A DNA stretch of 28,353 nucleotides from CAZFPA01 sp964520975 (GTDB lineage Bacteria; Bacillota; Negativicutes; Selenomonadales; Selenomonadaceae). The position numbers and the translations under genes were made by a program. Each line of letters begins with the position of its first letter. Position 1 is the stretch's first letter. The notes under the pieces were generated by a model that was given only the letters and a program-made list of their open reading frames with translations, was not told the origin of the DNA and did not search any database. Location: assembly GCA_964520975.1 (NCBI GenBank), contig CAZFPA010000019.1, positions 1 to 28,353 of the forward strand, read 5' to 3'. Below are positions 23,322 through 28,353 of this stretch, piece by piece.

Positions 23322-24389
23322 TTATTTTTCCTCCCCTATGATGGCATCGATTTCTTTGAATAATTCTTCTACTAACATGTTTTCCGGAACCTTGCGCAGG
23401 ATTTCTCCCTTGCGGAAGATGAGTCCCTCACCCTTGCCGCCGGCAATGCCGACGTCCGCTTCACGCGCTTCGCCCGGTCCATTGACCACACAGCCCATTA
23501 CAGCCACCTGGATAGGCTTTTTCACAGCCTCCAGCCGTTTCTCCACCTCAGCGGCAATGCCGGGCAGATCAATGGAGGTACGTCCGCAGGTCGGACAGGA
23601 AACAAGCGTCGGGCCATATTCCCTCAGTCCAAGTGATTTCAATATTTCATTGGCGACCCGCACCTCTACGACCGGGTCTCCCGTAAGTGAAATGCGGAAG
23701 GTATCACCGATTCCCTCAGCGAGCAACGCCCCAATGCCAACGGCTGATTTAATCATGCCGCTATGGACGGTCCCGGCTTCCGTGATGCCAAGGTGCAGCG
23801 GATAGTCCACCGTCTCACTCATGAGGCGATAGGCCTCCAGCGTCAACGGCACATCATGGGCCTTGAGAGAAATCTTGATATCATGGAAATCCTCGGCTTC
23901 CAGCAGCCGCACATGCTGCAGCGCTGATTCTACCATGGCCTCCGGCGTGATCTTTCCATACTTGGCCAGCAGAGCCTTGTCCAGGGACCCGGCATTGACA
24001 CCGATGCGAATCGGAATATGGCGTTTTCTCGCTGCCGCCGCCACCAGGCGGACGTTCTCAGCGCCACCGATATTCCCCGGATTCAGCCGCAGCGCGGCAA
24101 TCCCCTGCTGCATGGCCTCCAGTGCCAGTCGATAATCAAAATGGATATCGGCAACCAGCGGTACATCGACAGCTGAAATAATATTGCCCAGATTCTTTGC
24201 CGCTTCCATATCAGGAACAGCCAGCCGCACGATATCGCAGCCGGCCTCCGTGAGTGCCCGGATCTGCGCGACGGTTGCCGCGGTGTCCGTAGTCTTTGTA
24301 TTCGTCATGGACTGCACGGAAACAGGTGCCCCGCCACCAATGGCGACCGGGCCAATATGGATCTGACGCGTCAGCTTTCGTTTTATCAT
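23322..24389 (-). CDS. ispG: 4-hydroxy-3-methylbut-2-enyl diphosphate synthase (flavodoxin/ferredoxin)
   Basis: Penultimate enzyme of the MEP isoprenoid pathway, a [4Fe-4S] reductase. The 355-residue protein has a TIM barrel N-terminal part (VSVQSMTNTKTTD, IVRLAVPD, RLNPGNIGG, RIGVNAGSLD) and a C-terminal Fe-S domain. Its ligands are Cys265, Cys268 (SCPTCGRTSID), Cys300 and Glu307 (MGCVVNGPGEA). It lies 41 bases after rseP and abuts proS. The ribosome binding site is weak (CTGGTGATAAG before ATG). Confidence 0.98.
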   Translation of the reverse strand: MIKRKLTRQIHIGPVAIGGGAPVSVQSMTNTKTTDTAATVAQIRALTEAGCDIVRLAVPDMEAAKNLGNIISAVDVPLVADIHFDYRLALEAMQQGIAALRLNPGNIGGAENVRLVAAAARKRHIPIRIGVNAGSLDKALLAKYGKITPEAMVESALQHVRLLEAEDFHDIKISLKAHDVPLTLEAYRLMSETVDYPLHLGITEAGTVHSGMIKSAVGIGALLAEGIGDTFRISLTGDPVVEVRVANEILKSLGLREYGPTLVSCPTCGRTSIDLPGIAAEVEKRLEAVKKPIQVAVMGCVVNGPGEAREADVGIAGGKGEGLIFRKGEILRKVPENMLVEELFKEIDAIIGEEK

Positions 24390-24430
24390 CTTATCACCAG
24401 CTTCATTTATTCTCGGGCAGCTATGCCTGT

Positions 24431-25453
24431 CTAACGTGTAATATCATTGAAGGTAGCAAACAGCATGAGACATAGCAGCAATGCTACCCCGACAGCCTGC
24501 GCATACTGCATGGCCCTGGCACTCAGCGGCTTGCCACGCACAGCCTCCAGCACCAGCGTCATGAAATGACCGCCATCGAGGGCCGGTACCGGAAGCAGGT
24601 TGATGATTCCCAGATTCAGGCTCAGAAAGGCTGCAAAATTCAGCAGCGGTACAAAACCTAGCTGAGCGACCTCGCCAGCCATCTGTGCGACCCCCAGCGG
24701 TCCCGCCAGATCAGCGGCAGAGGCCCCGGTAAATATCTGCTGCAGCCCCTTGAGCATGCTCACGATGATATAGCCGGTTTTCTGCACGGCCAGCACAGCC
24801 GCCTGCCAGGCTCCCGGATATTCCGTATTCACGGAGCCAAGCACACCTACCACCGAGCGCTTGGAGGAATTATCATAGACCGGAATTAAGGACGTAGCCA
24901 TATCCTCTTCACCACGACGGAACTCTACCTTGTAGATCTTGCCATCGCCGTCCTTGATGACGTCGGTAAAGGTCTTCCAGCTGTCGATTTCCTTTCCATC
25001 GATGCGCGTGATCCGGTCGCCGGCCAGCAGTCCGGCCTCCGCCGCCGGCTTATGGGCAATAACGCCCCCCAGCACCGGCTCCGGCGAAGGCGTACTCACG
25101 CCCGCAAAGAAAAAAATACCGAAAAACAGCAGCAGCGGCAGGATAAAATTCATCACCGAGCCCGCCAGGATAACGATCATCCGAGCCCAGACCGGTTTTG
25201 CAAAATAGCCCCGCTCGCCTGCTTCTGTGTCATCCGGCTCCATACCGGCAATTCTATTGTAGCCGCCCAGCGGGATCACCCGGATGGAATACATCGTCTC
25301 ACCATACTCATACCCAATGAGCTTGGGGCCAAACCCGATGGCGAACTCATCCACCCGCATACCCGTGAGCTTGGCGGTAATGAAATGGCCAAGCTCATGC
25401 ACGAGCACCAGCAGGCCAAAGACAAAAATCGCCGCTAATATTGTCAGAACCAT
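24431..25453 (-). CDS. rseP: RseP-type site-2 zinc metalloprotease
   Basis: An intramembrane protease that cuts transmembrane anti-sigma factors or signal-peptide remnants. The 340-residue protein has the zinc motif HELGH (His19, Glu20, His23) in TM1. A single PDZ domain lies at about 125-205 (VLGGVIAHKPAAEAGLLAGDRI), and NLLPVPALDGGH (Asp293) in a later membrane segment supplies the third ligand. One PDZ domain, as in the shorter Firmicutes RasP type, rather than the two of E. coli. ATG with GGTGATC upstream. Gene order dxr-rseP-ispG is common. Confidence 0.97.
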   Translation of the reverse strand: MVLTILAAIFVFGLLVLVHELGHFITAKLTGMRVDEFAIGFGPKLIGYEYGETMYSIRVIPLGGYNRIAGMEPDDTEAGERGYFAKPVWARMIVILAGSVMNFILPLLLFFGIFFFAGVSTPSPEPVLGGVIAHKPAAEAGLLAGDRITRIDGKEIDSWKTFTDVIKDGDGKIYKVEFRRGEEDMATSLIPVYDNSSKRSVVGVLGSVNTEYPGAWQAAVLAVQKTGYIIVSMLKGLQQIFTGASAADLAGPLGVAQMAGEVAQLGFVPLLNFAAFLSLNLGIINLLPVPALDGGHFMTLVLEAVRGKPLSARAMQYAQAVGVALLLCLMLFATFNDITR

Positions 25454-25462
25454 GTGATCACC

Positions 25463-26617
25463 TTACTTTCTTTTCGCTAACAGCTGTCGTGCATAAGCGC
25501 GCGCCCAGGCATCCTCCTCAAACAGGAGTCCCAGCGATAAATCCTGCTGGCTGGCACGAGCTGCCATTGTTTCCTCAATGATATCGTAAATAGCAAGAAA
25601 GCCCAGGCTTCCCTGCAGGAAGGCCTCCACCGCTACCTCGTTGGCCGCGTTCATCACACAGGGCATCGTCCCGCCCGTGCGTCCAGCCGCATAGGCCAGC
25701 TTCAAGCCCCGGAAGGTATCCATATCCGGCTTCTCAAAAGTCAGCGGCTGCATCTGCCAGAAATCCAACCGCTTGAACTGCGACGGCATACGCGTCGGAT
25801 AGGTCAGCGCATACTGAATAGGCAGCTTCATATCGGTAGAACCGAGCTGTGCCATTACAGCACCATCCCGGTACTGCACCATGGAATGTACAATGCTCTG
25901 CGGATGCACCACGACCTGGATTTCATCATAGGACGCATTGTACAGCCATTTGGCCTCAATGACCTCAAGTCCTTTGTTCACCAACGTTGCGGAGTCCACA
26001 GTGATTTTCTTTCCCATCGACCAGGTAGGATGATTCAGGCAGTCCTTGATGGATACATGCGCCAGCTCTGCCCGCTGACGCCCGCGAAAGGGACCTCCTG
26101 AGGCCGTGAGGATGAGCTTTTCCACCGTATCCCGCTTTTCTCCCTGCAGGCACTGAAAAAGCGCACAATGCTCACTGTCCACCGGAAGGATTGCTGCGCC
26201 CTTTTCCCGTGCCTTGGCTGTAACCAGGGCTCCGGCCACAACAAGCGTCTCCTTGTTAGCCAGCGCGATGTTCTTGCCGGCCTCCAGGGCCGCCATCGTC
26301 GGTGCCAGTCCGGCAAAGCCCATCATCGAGGTCACAACCGTGTCCACATCCGGATGTGCGGCAGCTTCCAGCAGTCCCTCCGCCCCACCCAGGATGCGGG
26401 TCTTACCTGTATAGCGCTCGCGCAGACGCTTGGCCGCTGCCGGATCTGCCAGCACGGCCAGCTCCGGAGAAAATTCTTTTATCTGCTGTTCCAGCAAAGC
26501 GTCACTCGTATTTGCCGCCAGCACCGTCGTATGGAAAAGCTCCGGATTGGCACGCACGACATCCAGGGTCTGCGTTCCAATGGAGCCTGTCGATCCCAGT
26601 AAAGCAATATTTTTCAT
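25463..26617 (-). CDS. dxr: 1-deoxy-D-xylulose 5-phosphate reductoisomerase
   Basis: Commits carbon to the MEP isoprenoid pathway, using NADPH and a divalent metal. The 384-residue protein has the NADPH-binding start IALLGSTGSIGTQTLD, NKETLVVAG (121-129), PVDSEHCALFQ with metal ligands Asp147 and Glu149, and NKGLEVIEAKWL (214-225) with a further metal-site Glu. It is the fosmidomycin target in other bacteria. ATG with AGGGG seven bases upstream; 9 bases after cdsA. Confidence 0.98.
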   Translation of the reverse strand: MKNIALLGSTGSIGTQTLDVVRANPELFHTTVLAANTSDALLEQQIKEFSPELAVLADPAAAKRLRERYTGKTRILGGAEGLLEAAAHPDVDTVVTSMMGFAGLAPTMAALEAGKNIALANKETLVVAGALVTAKAREKGAAILPVDSEHCALFQCLQGEKRDTVEKLILTASGGPFRGRQRAELAHVSIKDCLNHPTWSMGKKITVDSATLVNKGLEVIEAKWLYNASYDEIQVVVHPQSIVHSMVQYRDGAVMAQLGSTDMKLPIQYALTYPTRMPSQFKRLDFWQMQPLTFEKPDMDTFRGLKLAYAAGRTGGTMPCVMNAANEVAVEAFLQGSLGFLAIYDIIEETMAARASQQDLSLGLLFEEDAWARAYARQLLAKRK

Positions 26618-26626
26618 GACTGTCCC

Positions 26627-27454
26627 CTATCCTGCAATCTTTGCAATCTGCACAAAATAATAAACGAAGGGCACGGTGAACATCACGCTGTCAAAGCGGT
26701 CCAGCACGCCACCATGTCCCGGAATCAGTGAGCCGGAATCCTTGATGCCCGTAGCCCGTTTCATAACGGATTCCACCAGATCCCCCAGGGTTGCCACCAG
26801 AGCAATGCAGAAGCCCAGAGCGACCATCGGCAGCAGCGGGAAGGAAAACAGCATCCCCAGCCCCATCACCGACAGCATAGTACCAATGATGCCGCCGACA
26901 AAGCCCTCGATGGTCTTATTGGGGCTGATATTCGGACAAAGCTTATGGCTGCCCAGCAGGGAGCCCGTAAAATACGCAAAGGTATCACTGGCCCAGGTAC
27001 CAATGAGCGCGACCCATATCCAGGCACAGCCCAGTGGGATTGCGCCCCAGGCAGTCGCAACCATTGTCGGCTCGCCGGTAAAACGCAGCAGAACCAGATG
27101 GGAAAAAGCCAGTCCCACATAGAAAATCCCTGCCACAGATATACAAGCCTGCTCAATGGAAAAGGTTTTATGGGAAAACACGGTATGCGACAATACCAGC
27201 AGTACGGTCAGCATACTTACCGCGGTCAGTTCCATTTCATTGCCAAGCCAGCTGCAGCCCCAGATCAGTATGATCATCGCCATGCCTGTAAAATAGGCAA
27301 GCCGGACTCCCTTATTCGTAAATGCCCGGGCAAACTCAAACCACGCGCCCATGGACAGCAGCAGCACTGCCGCGCTGAAAAGCCAGCCGCCTGTCTGTAT
27401 CACAAAGGCCGCTAAAGCGATCCCCACGATACCTGTAATAATTCTTGTACCCAA
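26627..27454 (-). CDS. cdsA: Phosphatidate cytidylyltransferase
   Basis: Makes CDP-diacylglycerol, the precursor of the cell's phospholipids, in the inner membrane. The protein has multiple hydrophobic segments and the full CDS signature near the C-terminus: SVMKRATGIKDSGSLIPGHGG followed by VLDRFD. The start is taken as a TTG at 27452-27454 (MGTRIITGI, 275 residues), seven bases after GAGG; the in-frame GTG at 27461-27463 overlaps that site. It lies 15 bases after uppS. Confidence 0.96.
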   Translation of the reverse strand: MGTRIITGIVGIALAAFVIQTGGWLFSAAVLLLSMGAWFEFARAFTNKGVRLAYFTGMAMIILIWGCSWLGNEMELTAVSMLTVLLVLSHTVFSHKTFSIEQACISVAGIFYVGLAFSHLVLLRFTGEPTMVATAWGAIPLGCAWIWVALIGTWASDTFAYFTGSLLGSHKLCPNISPNKTIEGFVGGIIGTMLSVMGLGMLFSFPLLPMVALGFCIALVATLGDLVESVMKRATGIKDSGSLIPGHGGVLDRFDSVMFTVPFVYYFVQIAKIAG

Positions 27455-27469
27455 AACCTGCACCTCAAT

Positions 27470-28255
27470 CTACTTATTTTTTAATCCACCAAAGCGGCGC
27501 TTGCGCTGCCCAAAGTCCAAGAGGGCCTCCACAAAGCATGCCGGGGTGAAATCCGGCCAATTCGTCTGCGTAAACCAGAATTCCGCATAGGCCGCCTGCC
27601 AAAGCAGAAAATTGCTGAGCCGTAGATCTCCGCTGGTCCGTATGACAAAATCCACCGGAGGCAGCCCGGCTGTATCCAGCTCGGCTTCAATTGTATGTTC
27701 ATCGATGGCATCCGGTGAAAGCTCGCCGGCCACAGCCTTTTGGGCAATCTTCTGCACTGCCCGGGTGAGCTCATCCTGTCCGCCATAGTTCATTGCCACA
27801 TTAAAACGAACGCCCTGGTTTTCCCGGGTGCGCTCCTGCGCCTTCTCCGCCTGTTCCCGGAGTTTAGGTGAAAGCTCAGAAATCCGGCCAATGAACTGCA
27901 GGCATACATCGTCTGCATCCATTTCATCGATTTCCTTCGCCAGAAACTCCGAAAAGAGCCCCATGAGAAAGTCCACTTCCGTATGCGGACGCTTCCAGTT
28001 CTCCGTTGAAAAGGCATAGACGGTAAGCGCCTCGATCTTCAGATCGATGGCGACCTTCAGTACCTGCTTGAGCGAAGCCACACCGGCCCGATGCCCGGCA
28101 GTGCGCACAAGCCCCTGCCCATTCGCCCAGCGGCCATTGCCATCCATGATGATTGCCACATGGCGCGGCAGACGCGTACGGTCTATTTTATCATATAAAG
28201 GGTTCGTCTCCAGCGCCGCTGGCTGCTTCGAACCTCCAAATATCTTTTTCCACAT
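27470..28255 (-). CDS. uppS: Undecaprenyl diphosphate synthase (cis-prenyltransferase)
   Basis: Builds the C55 lipid carrier used for peptidoglycan and other envelope sugars, from isopentenyl diphosphate. The 261-residue protein has the family motif HVAIIMDGNGRWA with catalytic Asp38, then GHRAGV, LTVYAFSTENWKRP, and FVIRTSGDLRLSNFLLWQAAYAEFWFT near the C-terminus. ATG with TAGGAG seven bases upstream. First gene of the run that continues to proS. A hairpin lies just upstream of it. Confidence 0.98.
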   Translation of the reverse strand: MWKKIFGGSKQPAALETNPLYDKIDRTRLPRHVAIIMDGNGRWANGQGLVRTAGHRAGVASLKQVLKVAIDLKIEALTVYAFSTENWKRPHTEVDFLMGLFSEFLAKEIDEMDADDVCLQFIGRISELSPKLREQAEKAQERTRENQGVRFNVAMNYGGQDELTRAVQKIAQKAVAGELSPDAIDEHTIEAELDTAGLPPVDFVIRTSGDLRLSNFLLWQAAYAEFWFTQTNWPDFTPACFVEALLDFGQRKRRFGGLKNK

Positions 28256-28276
28256 AATGACACTCCTATACCCAAC

Positions 28277-28311
28277 AAGAAATAAGCCCCTCTAAGTGTC
28301 CAAAGAGGGGC
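28277..28311 (-). terminator. Terminator-like hairpin upstream of uppS
   Basis: On the minus strand, an 8-bp GCCCCTCT/AGAGGGGC stem (28304-28311 with 28286-28293) with a 10-base loop is followed by the T-rich but broken tail TTATTTCTT. It lies only 21 bases before uppS, too close for a separate promoter in between, so it may be a leaky terminator or attenuator. Upstream bases include an in-frame TGA at 28318-28320 that might end an upstream gene, but only 11 codons are visible and I cannot identify it. Confidence 0.55.
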
Positions 28312-28353
28312 CTTTCATCACGGAGCTGAAATTGCCGATACCGGGCAGCCAGC

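Noticed and set aside
21534..23363. A 609-codon open frame on the plus strand, antisense to proS
   Set aside because: It lies opposite a clear prolyl-tRNA synthetase gene over its whole length, its translation is low in recognisable motifs, and the region is explained by codon bias that removes antisense stops.
28253..28353. C-terminal end of an upstream gene at the right edge
   Set aside because: Several frames are open over the last bases and none gives a recognisable C-terminus, so no coding feature is called.

Overview
The window looks like chromosomal core DNA from a member of the Negativicutes (Firmicutes with an outer membrane, probably Selenomonas-like). That placement is inferred from a combination of traits. 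The fatty-acid operon is of Firmicutes type, with FapR, FabK and a FapR box upstream. A Bacillus-type LexA box sits in front of a recA-like start. An RND efflux pump, which normally needs an outer membrane, is also present. All genes are on the minus strand except one marR gene. I see no mobile element, CRISPR array, tRNA or rRNA. No gene-free stretch exceeds 300 bases; the longest gaps are about 210-220 bases.

Layout from left to right: (1) the first codons of a recA-like gene with an SOS-type promoter; (2) an RND pump operon (acrA-acrB type), with a divergent MarR regulator and palindromic operator-like DNA between them; (3) a radical SAM protein plus a metallo-beta-lactamase-fold hydrolase in one small operon; (4) a long fatty-acid operon read leftwards, fapR-plsX-fabH-fabK-fabD-fabG-acpP-(second FabK-like flavoprotein)-fabF-rnc, with a FapR operator at its head and a strong terminator after rnc; (5) yceD-rpmF, driven by a perfect consensus promoter with a very short leader; (6) an unidentified small membrane protein preceded by about 150 bases of unexplained inverted repeats; (7) larB-larC-larE, which make the nickel-pincer nucleotide cofactor, without larA; (8) a lone zinc/manganese-type binding lipoprotein with a palindrome-rich promoter; (9) uppS-cdsA-dxr-rseP-ispG-proS, which combines MEP isoprenoid synthesis, lipid-carrier and phospholipid precursor synthesis, a site-2 protease and prolyl-tRNA synthetase.

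Most of the window therefore serves envelope construction: fatty acids (fab cluster), CDP-diacylglycerol (cdsA), undecaprenyl carrier (ispG, dxr, uppS), membrane proteolysis (rseP) and efflux. Seven of the 28 complete genes appear to start with UUG. Transcription units are packed tightly, and several promoters begin within a few bases of the preceding terminator. I did not find a clearly new multi-gene system. The most unusual items are the structured region at 17341-17490, the Cys-cluster FabK paralogue inside the fab operon, and the repeat-rich control regions of the pump and of the metal-binding lipoprotein.
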